A stretch of DNA of 64,000 nucleotides from Balanoglossus misakiensis. Taxonomy: Eukaryota > Hemichordata. Location: positions 16,244,001 through 16,308,000 of the forward strand of contig CM082579.2 of the NCBI GenBank assembly GCA_040954595.2. Reading direction: 5' to 3'. Each line of letters begins with the position of its first letter. Position 1 is the stretch's first letter. The position numbers and the translations under genes are program-made. The notes beneath the pieces are model-generated. The model searched no databases and was not told where the DNA came from. It worked only from the letters and a program-made list of their open reading frames with translations. Below are positions 33,316 to 44,804 of the stretch, piece after piece.

Positions 33316-33451
33316 TCAAGGCATGACAGTACACGCAGCCATATTATCTAACTGGAATTTATTGAAGTCCTGGTGGAGTGATGGTGCTACTCCTGACCAG
33401 AGAAGTTCTGTTATCATTTTGCTGAAGAAACTCTTGCAGATTGATTCCAAG
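33316..33451 (+). pseudogene. PRKDC: PRKDC exon, fragment exon 8
   Basis: With the two bases carried over from the previous exon it reads NQGMTVHAAILSNWNLLKSW, then WSDGATPDQRSSVIILLKKL and LQIDSK. This is the clearest match in the window to vertebrate [26 protein letters not shown] and LLAKILQIDSS. Acceptor TTTCAG, donor GTTGGT. Open. Confidence 0.92.
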
Positions 33452-33839
33452 GTTGGTCATTTGAATCTAAATTAAGCCTGTATGGCACACCATGAAAGCC
33501 CCCTGAGCTGCCACATTTCACACATTTTTTCTACAATAAAATCTTTTCCCTATTCTTTAGAATCATCAAGCTGTTTTGCTTGTATTTGTATCAGTTTTGT
33601 ACACTTTGCATGGAGGCCGATTAAATGAGTGTGTCACCTGTAACCGTATGCTTCACATACAATTTACATTTCCTAATGGTAAATAAACTGCCTCTCTCGC
33701 TAGCTGGAGAAATGTAAATATATTGCAGATCCTGTGGTATTACCGAGTGAAGTTATCGGTCTATGAATTTTGAATTATGTCTCCGGACAACTCATTGTGC
33801 ACACTTTTATTTGTAATGTTTCAAAAAGTAAACACCCAA
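33452..33839. other. PRKDC intron, no element recognised
   Basis: No coding or repeat match seen before the first TTAA-flanked element. Confidence 0.3.
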
Positions 33840-34842
33840 TTAAGGTGGTTGGAAATGCTAGGGTGTCAGTTAAAATTTCATTTAAAACCACTGAATTTAT
33901 ATCTAAAAATGTATTTGAGAAAAATTAAAACATTGAAAAATTCTGGGCAATAAACGTGTAACAAGATATGGCTGGTTTTATGATAGCTAATTTCATACAC
34001 CTGGCAAAGAAGCTAGGGAATCTTATTATCGACGGCATATAATTGAGGTTGTTTGAAAAATCTGTAAATTCTCCACTGCCACTCGATAGAACATCTTTTT
34101 ACGCCAACGGAGTGAGCTCGACTCTTGATTGGCAATGGTTGACTGCGTTACGTGCGTATGATTGACTGCCGTGTTCGACCGGTCCATGTTCAGATTCTTC
34201 CCCTGTCCTGCTCGGACTAGTAGTCTCTCTTGGCCCTGGCTGCTTGTACGTTTGACACGTTTTGCTGTAAGTCCACTTTCGGACTAAAAAATTGAAGCTT
34301 TCGCATCAATTTTTACCCACTCGTGTCACGCTCACGGAACAGGCAAACGCATATACTCAACCAGCGATGTAGGACTCCCACAGCGACTTGTTGCTATACA
34401 AGACGCTACGCATGCGCACAAGGACGGGTTCCCCTAGCCAAGGGCATTTAAATGTAACTTGCAAACACTGATTCTTGCAATATTCAGCGATAGATAGCCT
34501 TGCTTGTACATTAAAGGCTGCCAAATTATGGACATTTTTACGCTTCTTTGGAACCCCAAAGGCCAGCGGAAAGGAGTTTGACCCAGATAAATGCGATCCT
34601 TTGCCGTGAACTGCCGCTAAACCTTGCGTATTTCGCTACTTTTCTGGCCTTCGCCATAATGTTATGGTTTTTATTTGTGATTGAATTGGTATGCCAGATA
34701 ATTTTTTTATCATGAAACTTTCAGGAAAGGCTCGGAACATCCAAAAGAACAATTTAACGGAGCAGTTTTTGCATAAATTTTCCCAGTGTGTTTTTGCAGC
34801 ACGTTCAAGTTGTATACAAAATATCAACAAAAACTGTTTTTA

Positions 34843-36770
34843 GGTCCCATGGGTATAGGCCTATATACCATGGGATGGGTTGCGTCTGTATGTATGTATG
34901 GATGGATGGATGTATGTATGGATGTATGGATGTATGTCTGTATGACCGTCCACATCAAAAACTTGAAAACCGCTGCGCGTATCACGTCAATATTTGGTGT
35001 GTAGGTGCAGGCTGGGCTGTAGATGGGAGTTTGTCCAAACGAAGTTGCCAGGCCCAAAAATATGCAAATTAGCTTGTAAAATGTGAAATTGATCAAAACT
35101 CTGTAAGTCACCAATTACTGGTCAGTTTGCTTTGAAAATTTGTATGTATGTACCTTTTGTCAACCTCACACCGACCTGTAAGTGTTAAATTGATATCATG
35201 GATGTTTTATTTTTTATGAATTTTTATTAAATTTATACCTTTACTTATACCTCTATGGTTAAGCTATGTCCACACCTTATTGTGGAATTCTGGTCTGTGC
35301 AATAGTCCTGTACAGTGACTGTCTATTGGTCAGTGAGCACAATGGGGCCAAAATAAAAGGCAAATTTTTGGGCTCACCTGTAACACCTGCTTAACACATT
35401 AATTATGTGCATACCTAATTCCGGGCTAACTAGAGGTTTCGTTCTTGTGGGACATCGACCAGTATAGGGTCAAAATTTCTTGCCCAAATTTTGGGTGACC
35501 TCAGGTGACCTTTGACCTACTTTCCTATATCTCGGCATCCAGAGCAGGTACAGACTTGGCGTTTGGAGGGTTAGGACTAAAATTGAAAAGCCAAAATATG
35601 GGTCACCTGTGACACCTGCATATCTCATTAATTATGTGCATACCTAATTCCAGGCTAACCAATAGGGCTATAGGTTTTGTTTTTGTTGAACATGGACCAG
35701 TATAGGGTCAAAATTTCTTGCCCAAATTTTACATGACCTCAGGTGACCTTTTACCTACTTTTCCATATCTTGGCATCCAGAGCAGGTACAGACTTGGCGT
35801 TTGGAGGATTGGCACTAAAATTGAAAAGCCCAAATTGGGGGTCACCTGTGACACCTGCATATCTCATTAATTATGTGCATACCTAATTCCAGGCTAACCA
35901 ATAAGGCTATAGGTTTGGTTTTTGTTGAACATGGACCAGTATAGGGTCAAAATTTCTTGCCCAAATTTTGCATGACCTACGGTGACCATTGACCTACTTT
36001 ACCATATCTTGGCATCCAGAGCAGGTACAGACATGGCGTTTGGAGGGTTAGCACCAAAATTGGGGGTCACCTGTGACACCTGCATATCTCATTAATTATG
36101 TGCATACCTAATTCCAGGCTAACCAATAAGGCTATAGGTTTGGTTTTTATTGAACATGGACCAGTATAAGGTCAAAATTTCTTGCCCAAATTTTGCATGA
36201 CCTCAGGTGACCTTTGACCTACTTTATCATATCTTGGCATCCAGAGCAGGTACAGACTTGGCGTTTGGAGGATTGGCACTAAAATTGAAAAGCCCAAATT
36301 GGGGGTCACCTGTGACACCTGCATATCTCATTAATTATGTGCATACCTAATTCCAGGCTAACCAATAAGGCTATAGGTTTGGTTTTTGTTGAACATGGAC
36401 CAGTATAGGGTCAACATTTCTTGCCCAAATTTTGCATGACCTTAGGTGACCTTTGACCTACTTTACCATATCTTGGCATCCAGAGCAGGTACAGACATGG
36501 CGTTTGGAGGGTTAGCACCAAAATTGGGGGTCACCTGTGACACCTGCATATCTCATTAATTATGTGCATACCTAATTACAGGCAAACCAATAGGGCTATA
36601 GGTTTGGTTTTTGTGGAACATGGACCAGTATAGGGTCAAAATTTCTTGCCCAAATTTTGCATGACCTCAGGTGACCTTTGACCTACTTTTCCATATCTTG
36701 GCATCCAGAGCAGATATGATTATTGCTATGTCCTCAAATGGGACCACAGTGTCCTTGACGCTATATTTTC
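34843..36770 (+). mobile_element. GGTCCCAT/TATG-repeat element, copy 3, with minisatellite body
   Basis: The head GGTCCCATGGGTATA/TATATACCATGGGA is a longer palindrome than in the other copies. A TATG/GATG tract follows. The body is replaced from about 35,365 by a ~230-bp tandem array. The end has the family terminus AAATGGGACCACAGTGTCC and then TTGACGC. Confidence 0.75.
35365..36715 (+). repeat. ~230-bp tandem array, alternating 239/225-bp units
   Basis: GGTCACCTGTGACACCTGCA starts at 35,601, 35,840, 36,065, 36,304 and 36,529, giving intervals 239, 225, 239 and 225. The short units lack a 14-bp piece next to AAAATTG. A diverged first unit starts near 35,369. Units carry TGACCTTTGACCT or one-to-two-base variants. 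The same repeat, more diverged, makes up the bodies at 21.3-24.2 and 29.9-31.9 kb. Confidence 0.85.
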
Positions 36771-37870
36771 CTGACTGATAACTTAAAAAAAATAAGTTTA
36801 TGCTGAAAATGTCCCGTACATTGCTTGAGGGGTTGCTTAATATTAAAATGAATACAAATTATTCAATAATTTGTGAAAACATGTCAAGATTCAATCAATG
36901 TTTTGTAAAATTATGAATATTTATATTTAGGCTTATCAAATTTCATAATTTTAGCAGGTATTTTTACAGTCATATTTTTCCCTCACTTTTTAGATTGTTA
37001 ACAAAAACTTGCTGCAAATTTCAAGTCATTATCTTTATTCTAACTTGTGAAAATAAAACATTGAGAGAATTTGCTTCAAAAATAGCCTTTCCAACCACTT
37101 AAGATGGGTCCCCCTGATCTTTTTGCCCGTTGCTATAGGCCTTTATAGGACACTACACTCAATTTTGATCGCAACCGTTATGAACGTCCGACAAGGGGCT
37201 TGTAACTAGTTAAAAATACACATGATTGTGTGCACACCCCCTGTCTGAGTATGGTGACGGCAGCTACCACCCGGACATAGGCCGCCACGCTAATACGGCA
37301 AAGCAGCGGTCAGCGATAGCGTGCGCGTCCTGTAACCACAGTAACTGGATCGAACGCTAAAAATCCAATGTTTTGTACACAGAGATTTTGTACCGTTCAC
37401 GAAAATCCCTAAGGCTTTTTTCACAGGCGACGTAGGCCAGCCAAATTTGACCTGCTTGTTGAGAACGCACTTCCGCACAGTGTGACGGATCGTTTTTTCG
37501 GTTTTCGTCGTGCTAAGAAGCGATACCGGTGGAAGAGTGCGTCCAAAAACACCCAAAATCGATGACTTTTTCAGGTGTGGTACGGGTATGCTGAAATCGT
37601 AGGATACAACGATAATATTTGAAAACAAAATCCGTCACGATCTTCCCTGGTTCAAGCAACTAATGAATACGTATCAAGTTCGTTTTTGAGGTCACGGAAT
37701 AAAAAGCCTTAGGCTTTTTGAAATTTGACCTAGCTAATTTGCATATCAATGGCGTCAGGGGGCGCGCGCTCACAATCGTGCAGATTTTCAACTAGTTACC
37801 AGCCCCTTGTTAGACTCTGAAAACGGCTTAGTCCAAATCGGGGTGTAATGTCCTACAAAGGCCCATTAGT

Positions 37871-38936
37871 CAGGTGGAAATTTCAGAAAATGAGCATTTT
37901 AAAAGCATGTCAGGCATTTTTTGGTACAAGCTGGGAACAAGTTGTTTTTGGATATTTCGAATACGCTGATTTCGAATTTGCCTGTTCCCAAAAATTCTTT
38001 TCACGTTTTCATGTCGAAAATGGCAAATTAATTTGTGACGTCATAATTTAGAAATACCTAAAAGAAAACGCTGTTTGTAGCCATTATGGTGCAATATCAC
38101 AGGTCAACACCATAATAGTCTATTGAAATCATATTCTTATATTCATTTAAATATTTTTAAACAATTTTTTTAATTTAGAAACATTTTGTGAATTGGTAAA
38201 ATGCTAATTTATGTTAATTAGGTCCAGGTGGAAATTTCAGAAAATGAGCATTTTAAAAGCATGTCATTCATTTTTTTGGTACAAGCTGGGAACAAGTTGT
38301 TTTTGGATATTTCGAATACGCTGATTTCGAATTTGCCTGTTCCCAAAAATTCTTTTCACGTTTTCATGTCGAAAATGGCAAATTAATTTGTGACGTCATA
38401 ATTTAGAAATACCTAAAAGAAAACGCTGTTTGTAGCCATTATGGTGCAATATCACAGGTCAACACCATAATAGTCTATTGAAATCATATTCTTATATTCA
38501 TTTAAATATTTTTAAACAATTTTTTTAATTTAGAAACATTTTGTGAATTGGTAAAATGCTAATTTATGTTAATTAGGTCCAGGTGGAAATTTCAGAAAAT
38601 GAGCATTTTAAAAGCATGTCATTCATTTTTTTGGTACAAGCTGGGAACAAGTTGTTTTTGGATATTTCGAATACGCTGATTTCGAATTTGCCTGTTCCCA
38701 AAAATTCTTTTCACGTTTTCATGTCGAAAATGGCAAATTAATTTGTGACGTCATAATTTAGAAATACCTAAAAGAAAACGCTGTTTGTAGCCATTATGGT
38801 GCAATATCACAGGTCAACACCATAATAGTCTATTGAAATCATATTCTTATATCATTTAAATATTTTTAAACAATTTTTTTAATTTAGAAACATTTTGTGA
38901 ATTGGTAAAAATGCTAATTTATGTTAATTAGGTGAC
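37871..38936 (+). repeat. three near-identical 355-bp tandem units
   Basis: CAGGTGGAAATTTCAGAAAA starts at 37,871, 38,226 and 38,581. The first unit begins inside the element TIR, so terminal sequence has been amplified with it. The copies differ by only a few bases. Confidence 0.9.
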
Positions 38937-40759
38937 ACGCCCATCTAAAATCAATGGTCTACAAAAGAGAGCCAACGATGTTAAGTGAGGTGTCTATTCC
39001 AATGTTTTCAGGGTCAAGGAATTCAAATATGCAATCGTTTACCTTGTCAGACAAGGTGCAGCATGGAAAATATGCAAAATTAGCTTAATTAGTCATGATG
39101 TCATGCTAAAATTGACAACTGAAAGCTAATGATACAACTCTGGCCTGTGAGGTGTCTATTCACATGTTTTTTGGCAAATGTTTGCATTTTAATGAATAAC
39201 TGAAATGAAACTTTTCATATTTGTATGTACATGTAATAGCATGTAAAAAACAACAAAAACAAACAAATAAACATACATGTATATACATGTATGTTTAATC
39301 CACTTGGGTGTCGTACTTGGCTCAGATGTGCGTTAATGTGTACTAAACAAATTCAGATAGCGAGCCACAATATCTGTTGATGAGTTTCCATGGCAACCAT
39401 TTTTTCATTTTCTTCAAAATGGCCGCCAATACAGATAATCTCACCCACAAAATAACAATTATAAAACACCACAATAAATTCATATTACAATATTTGAAAC
39501 AAGAAACTGCTCAAAGAGTAATTTTCAAAATATATATCATCACTAAACTAGTTATAGGGGTAAATACAGGATCGAGATTCAGTCGCTAAAGAAATTCAAG
39601 TTTGGTAATAACCCCGGTTACAACAAACTTAGTTAAAACACTGTATAACCATATATATATTATAATAGTGGTCTGGCATAAACACAATTTTCGTAACATT
39701 TGGGCATTTTGTGATAAAAGTTTAACAAGTAAAGCTCAGTTGATTCGTTATTTTCCCCATAAAAATATCTTTGATGAACAAAATTCCAAATTTAGTCAAC
39801 CCAGGAAAAAACGGCATCTTGTTTCTCAACCTTATAAATTGATCTGACCAGTTTCAATCAGTGCAGAATCCAGCTTTTCTATTTTATCTTCATCAAATGA
39901 TTCATGCAAATAAAGAATCACTTCCCCATAAAATGGTGGCAGAAAGCAAGTATCATGACAGTCGATTGGTTTGTTAAAGTTACTATAGAAACAAACTATG
40001 TCTAGGGTGCATGTACATAGATAGATGTTAGGAATCAAAATCTGTTTCAAACTTTTCATCCAATACTTGTCCTTCGGAAAGCGTTTTGATGAAGTCGCTT
40101 GAAGTGCTTTGTATTGCTCATGTTATCGATAATTTTAATCGCACCTTGATGATAGTCAGCAGTTCTATTTTGACATGTTATTTTGTGTATTTTTGAACCC
40201 CCAAAATCAAAGAATAAAATGATAAAGTGAAAATAAGCTTCAAAACACCAAAAGTCTTCAGGATCACAGCTTTTCTGTAAAGAGTAAGATTTCGCTTACT
40301 TCATGCTATTAAATGAAATGAAGTTTTCCGTAATATCTCTTGCAAAGTCAGATCTTTACACATTGAGATATTAGAATGGAAGTACATTCCAAGTGACTTG
40401 TTGGGAGCCTTGGGGCACCTAATCCCAGAAAATTGCAATAAGACCTGTTTTTCCATTTACCAATCTAAAGGCCAACTGCTTGTATATTTAGTTGGGTTTC
40501 TATAATTAACACACATTTTTGACAATATTTATGGCATGATGGACACTATTCTCGACAAATAAAATAATGTTGTGTCCTCCGGTGTAATTTTTATGAGTTT
40601 GGAATCATAGACACCATTTATCTTTTGGTCAACTCTGTTAACAGTCGCCAAAATTGCTGGAGTGGAACTGATACATGATCTAAAGTATCAAGACATATGG
40701 TCGATTATTAACGTTTCAGCAATTTGACTTAAGTTTCTTTAATTTCCTATGGCATTTTG

Positions 40760-41048
40760 AAAAACATCAACGCCCCGAAAAAACGTTGTCAACTCTGCGG
40801 TGGCGATTGTGGTCGAAACAAAGCCGCGTGGTTCGTTACCCGGGGTCCATTTAGATTGCATTGCGTTTGAGGCCCTATGTGTATGTCTGTCGACCAATAA
40901 ACGTGACGACCGCGGACTCAGTTTGGATCAACGTCTATTTCGGGCAGTGGACTCTCCTATCAAGTTGATAAGGAAATGTTACGAGTCACGAGTAAGCCAA
41001 GCCCACATCCGTGTGCAATTCGAATATATCGGTGATCTGTTTATATGA
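40760..41048 (+). other. possible zinc-finger-like start of an unknown protein
   Basis: In one frame 40,770-40,860 reads RCQLCGGDCGRNKAAWFVTR, then GPFRLHC, a C-x2-C...C arrangement. The overlapping frame (40,800-41,048) continues to 82 codons without recognised motifs. GC content and codon use differ from the AT-rich surroundings. It could be the remains of the element's own protein. The family is unknown to me. Confidence 0.25.
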
Positions 41049-42063
41049 TTATCATTAGCTAAGGTGGTAAACTGTTGTGATTCATATGTGTAATTTACGT
41101 ACTGCAAGTTAAATATCGCAATTAGCCTAATGTTTGACCATAGACAGTATGAAAGTTGTGCCTTTAAATTGTGTTTTGATAACTTACTTACCCCTATAAG
41201 TAGTTTAGTAACCATAATATCTTTGCAAATTATTCTTTCCACAGTTCCTTGTATCAAATATAGTAATCTAAATTTATTTTGGTGTTTACAGATGTTATTT
41301 GGTGGGTGAAATTATCTGTATTGGTGGCCATTTTGAAAAATTGGTTGCCATGGAAACTCATCAACAGATATTTAGTGGCTCCCTATCTGAATTTTTTTAG
41401 TACACATTAACACACATCTGAGCCAAGTTTGGTGCTTTTATCACAAAATGCACAATCGCTATGAAAATTAGGGTTTGGCCGCTCCACTACAGGGCTTTAG
41501 ACGGCCATATTGAATTGCCACATCGAGGCTCTTATCTCAAAATGAACTTCACACTTGAAGTGTTGTTTTGAACAAGGTTTAAGTCCTTTATTAAAATAAA
41601 GAAAAGGTAATTTTTTTCAATGATTGCGAGTTTTTAGTACATGTACTGTTACACCTAGCTTTATTATTATTTGTTAGCCAAAAATCAACGAATTATTCAT
41701 ACAATATGCAAATTTTTGCATAATTATTGTTTTATTGTTGATAGTTTGTGTTTATACAACCAAAAACGTTGTTGTTGTAAACATGTATTTTATTTTCATT
41801 GTTTAAGGAGGTACGTGAACATTTCTTTGATGCTATTCATGTGAGAATTGCGATCCTTGGCGGCCATATTTGATTTGCCAAAACGAGGCTCTTATCTCAA
41901 AAAGATCTTTTGGGAACAGGCATTTTCGAAATCAGCGTAGTCGAATTGACCAAAAAACATATTTGGTTTGCTTGTACCAAAAAATGCCAGAGGGGGTCAC
42001 AATTTCTCAAATCTCCACCTGACTAATAGCAACGGGCAAAAAGATCCGGGGGACCCATCTTAA

Positions 42064-42370
42064 AGGGACAAAGTCTCTCTCTCGCTGCCCCTTTTCCATT
42101 AATTATGTTTGATACCAGACACCGTTTATGTTATTCTACATGTGGATATATAGTGAATCACGTTTGACCACACACAACTTCCATCCCTTTTGAAGGCACG
42201 ATAGGGAAACGCTCTCCAAAATGAATAATCAGTGTTCACCATTTTTTCATTTGGGTGAGATTTTACTCTCATATCCTACAAACAGGATGGAAGTTCTGTG
42301 TGGTTGAACGCTGATTCACTATATCTATAATTAATGAAAAAAGGGCAGCAAGAGAGAGACTTTGTCCCTA
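42064..42370. mobile_element. foldback MITE, copy 2
   Basis: GGGACAAAGTCTCTCTCTCG and its complement bound the element. The inner stem with TGGATATATAGTGAATCA is the same as at 20,754-21,087. It starts directly at the TTAA that ends the preceding element. Confidence 0.8.
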
Positions 42371-42469
42371 TAAAAGGAGTTTTTACCTTATACTTCTTTG
42401 AATTAAAGTAAAAAGAATCATTTTTGTGACACAACAGCTTTAATTTTGATTGATATTTTTCAGGATGTA

Positions 42470-42879
42470 CGCGCAGAACATAAACCGGAAACAGTGCGCG
42501 CCCGGTCTTTTTCGCATAGGATTACATTGAAAATTGCTAGAAAACAAACTTCTACTATTGTCATTTTCACGAAATTTTACACATAGCTCAGTCCAGCAAA
42601 TATAAATTCATTGGTCAAATAAAATATAGGGGTCACCGCGCTCTATTTTTAGATAAATTGCGTCAAAAATTTTGCCCATAGACAAACCATTGGTGAAAAA
42701 TGCTGAGTCAGCAGTTTTCTTCTATTATCGACTAAATTCATGGCTCTTTATTTCAAAAACAAGCGCGGTTACCCCTATATTTTATTACGGATTTTCATTA
42801 TACATACAAAGGAGAATCCAAAAATCCACAATTAAAAAAAATGACAATACTTTCAATTTTACTGAACGTACATCCTTAA
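42470..42879 (+). mobile_element. GGATGTACG MITE, copy 1
   Basis: Inverted termini CAGGATGTACGCGCAGAAC and ACTGAACGTACATCCTTAA. The interior (AGGGGTCACCGCGCTC words) matches 53,657-54,080 in the opposite orientation. Non-coding. Confidence 0.75.
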
Positions 42880-42912
42880 TGCAACAAGTGTTCTTCTATT
42901 CTTTGTTCTCAG

Positions 42913-43070
42913 TTGTCTTCGGATCCCAAACATGTGGCTTTCAAACCAGTTTTTGAAATGTACCTGGCTGAGCTGTCAAATGCTGCCACATCACTGGCAT
43001 TCAAAAGCCGTGTCTTGGATATTCTTTACTTCTTTGCAAGGTTACCACAGCCAGAACTTGCACAGCTACA
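42913..43070 (+). pseudogene. PRKDC: PRKDC exon, fragment exon 9 (last recognised)
   Basis: Encodes LSSDPKHVAFKPVFEMYLAE, then FKSRVLDILYFFARLPQPEL. It is collinear with vertebrate HGSFPEVFTTYISLLADTK and [23 protein letters not shown]. Acceptor TTCTCAG, donor GTGAGT, open. No later exon in protein order was found before the EGF cluster, so the fragment stops near vertebrate residue 1,800. Confidence 0.88.
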
Positions 43071-43094
43071 GTGAGTACATATTTCAGGTGTTAA

Positions 43095-43875
43095 GATGAG
43101 GCACCCGTATCTTTTGGCCATTGCTGTGGGCCTTTACAGGAGAGTTGACTCGCTTTTGAACAAAACCACTATGAACGTCCATCAAGGGGCTTGTTACTGT
43201 AGTTAAAATATGTACGATTGTGTGCACACCCCGTATCCAAGTATGGATACGGGAGCTACCAACCGGCCATAGGCCACCATGCTAGTACGGCAAAGCAATG
43301 GTCAGCGCCAGCGTGAGTATCCTGTAACCACAGTAACTGGATCAAACACTAAAATTCCACTGATTTTGTACACTGGATTTAGTATCGTAAAAAAAATCCC
43401 TAAGACATTTTGTACAGGCCACGTACGCTAGTCCGATTTCACCTGTTCACAGAGAACACACTTCCGCATAGCGTGAAGGATCGATTTAGCGGTTATCAAC
43501 GCACTAAGAGCGATACCGATGGAAGAGTGCGTCCAAAAACACCCAAAATCGGTGACTTGTTCAGGGGTGGTATATGTATGCTGAAATCCACAGATACAAC
43601 AACCATATTCGAAAACAAATTCCTTCACGGTCTTCTCTGGTTCGAGCACCTAACAAATATGTAATCAATTTCGTATTTGACGTCACAGACTGAAAAGTGG
43701 TAGGATTTTGAAATTTGAGTTAGCTAATTTTCATATGAATGGCTTCAGGGGGCACGCGCTCACAATTGTGCAGATTTTCAACTAGGTACCAGCCCCTTCT
43801 TAGACTAGTCCAAATCTGGGTGTAATGTCCCAAAGCGACCCATAGCAATGGGTAAAATGATATGGGTGCCCCATC
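43095..43875. mobile_element. TTAA-flanked MITE, 781 bp, relative of element 2
   Basis: Starts GATGAGGCACCCGTATC after TTAA (43,091-43,094) and ends GATATGGGTGCCCCATC before TTAA (43,876-43,879). The interior aligns with 37,103-37,866 (for example GATTGTGTGCACACCCC). Non-coding. Confidence 0.8.
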
Positions 43876-44393
43876 TTAAGGATATAGAGTCATTTCAGTT
43901 AAAAAGTATTGTCATTTCTTAGGATTCTTGACTTAGTACATCATAACATGTTATTGAAATCCATATCTAGTTTAGTGAAATACAAGGCCGTGAATTTAGA
44001 GGATAAATGGATAAAATATGATCACATTTTTACAGGTACCATTTGGTATTTGTATATATATACATGTATCATTGGGACCTTTAATAAAATTCTATTCACA
44101 AAAAATATATTTCAGAGGTTGTCTGAACAATATGGTAGCTGATAATTTTCCCTTGAAATCATCATAATTTAATGTTGGCAGCCAGAAATACAATGATTAT
44201 GTGGGAGCTTTTGGAAAGGTGAGAGTTATGCTGTATAATTATGTGGTTTTGGTTTCAAGAACATTAATTTTTTTATGTAGAGCATTACATAATAAATTAT
44301 CAGAATGCACCATTGAACGATAAACTGTCAACAGTAAACAGAGTACCTAATGGGGAACAATATATGTAATATAGTGCAGGAGCTTAACCCCAC

Positions 44394-44650
44394 ATTTTGG
44401 CATAATTGTGCACTTTGGGTTAAAAGCATAAAACTTGGTACACTTATGCATTGACCCATGGCGGCCATTTTCTGATATGGATCCAAAATGACAGCGCCCT
44501 CTAGTGGCCAGAAACAGACATTCATACTTAAAAATTGTGCACTTTGGGTTAAAAGCATGAAATTTGGTACAATTATTCATTGACCCATGGCGGACATTTT
44601 CCAATATGGATCCCAAAAGACAGCGCCCTCTAGTGGCTAGAAACTGACAT
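44394..44650. repeat. dispersed repeat, two tandem ~130-bp units
   Basis: GTGCACTTTGGGTTAAAAGC, CATTGACCCATGGCGG and CAGCGCCCTCTAGTGGC occur twice in the same order. Same family as positions 1-88 and 26,150-26,285. The CTCTAGTGGC word resembles a CTCF-like core but is not evidence of a site. Confidence 0.75.
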
Positions 44651-44804
44651 TTACACTTTTCCCCCCATTAATGACACTTTTTGGGCAAGTTTAACACTCA
44701 GAGACAGGAATGTGGGTTGTAAAACATGCTTGCTGCCATACATCCCTTTGAATATTATCCTAATCCTGATGTACATGCATCAGATCAATCTTGAATGTTA
44801 CTAA

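Larger units (their letters stand above)
33844..37098. mobile_element. TTAA-flanked TIR element 1, 3.26 kb
   Basis: Starts GGTGGTTGGAAATGCTAG after TTAA (33,840-33,843) and ends CTTTCCAACCAC before TTAA (37,099-37,102). The termini are inverted repeats. TTAA duplications are typical of piggyBac and Kolobok elements. No transposase recognised. A TATG-family element carrying a minisatellite is nested inside. Confidence 0.7.
37867..42025. mobile_element. nested 4.16-kb TIR element with AT duplication
   Basis: Termini TAGTCAGGTGGAAATTT and AAATCTCCACCTGACTA are inverted repeats. The host reads CCCAT/ATAGCAACGGG across the junction, compatible with a 2-bp AT duplication (a TA-type target is the alternative). 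It contains a 355-bp triplication, an inner inverted pair at 39.3-39.43 and 41.32-41.45 kb, and a cysteine-containing frame near 40.8 kb. No known transposase motif seen. Confidence 0.65.
37103..42059. mobile_element. TTAA-flanked TIR element 2, host of a nested element
   Basis: Starts GATGGGTCCCCCTGATCTTT and ends with the inverted form ATCCGGGGGACCCATC. It is flanked by TTAA at 37,099-37,102 and 42,060-42,063. A 781-bp relative without the nested insert is at 43,095-43,875. Without the 37,867-42,025 insert this element would be ~0.8 kb. Confidence 0.75.

Noticed and set aside
35365-36715. Regularly spaced repeats as a CRISPR-like array
   Set aside because: Units are 225-239 bp with no short repeat/unique spacer structure, and the genome is eukaryotic with introns.
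44520-44650. CTCTAGTGGC words as CTCF sites
   Set aside because: A short core match inside a dispersed repeat. No independent support, and animal CTCF motifs are longer.
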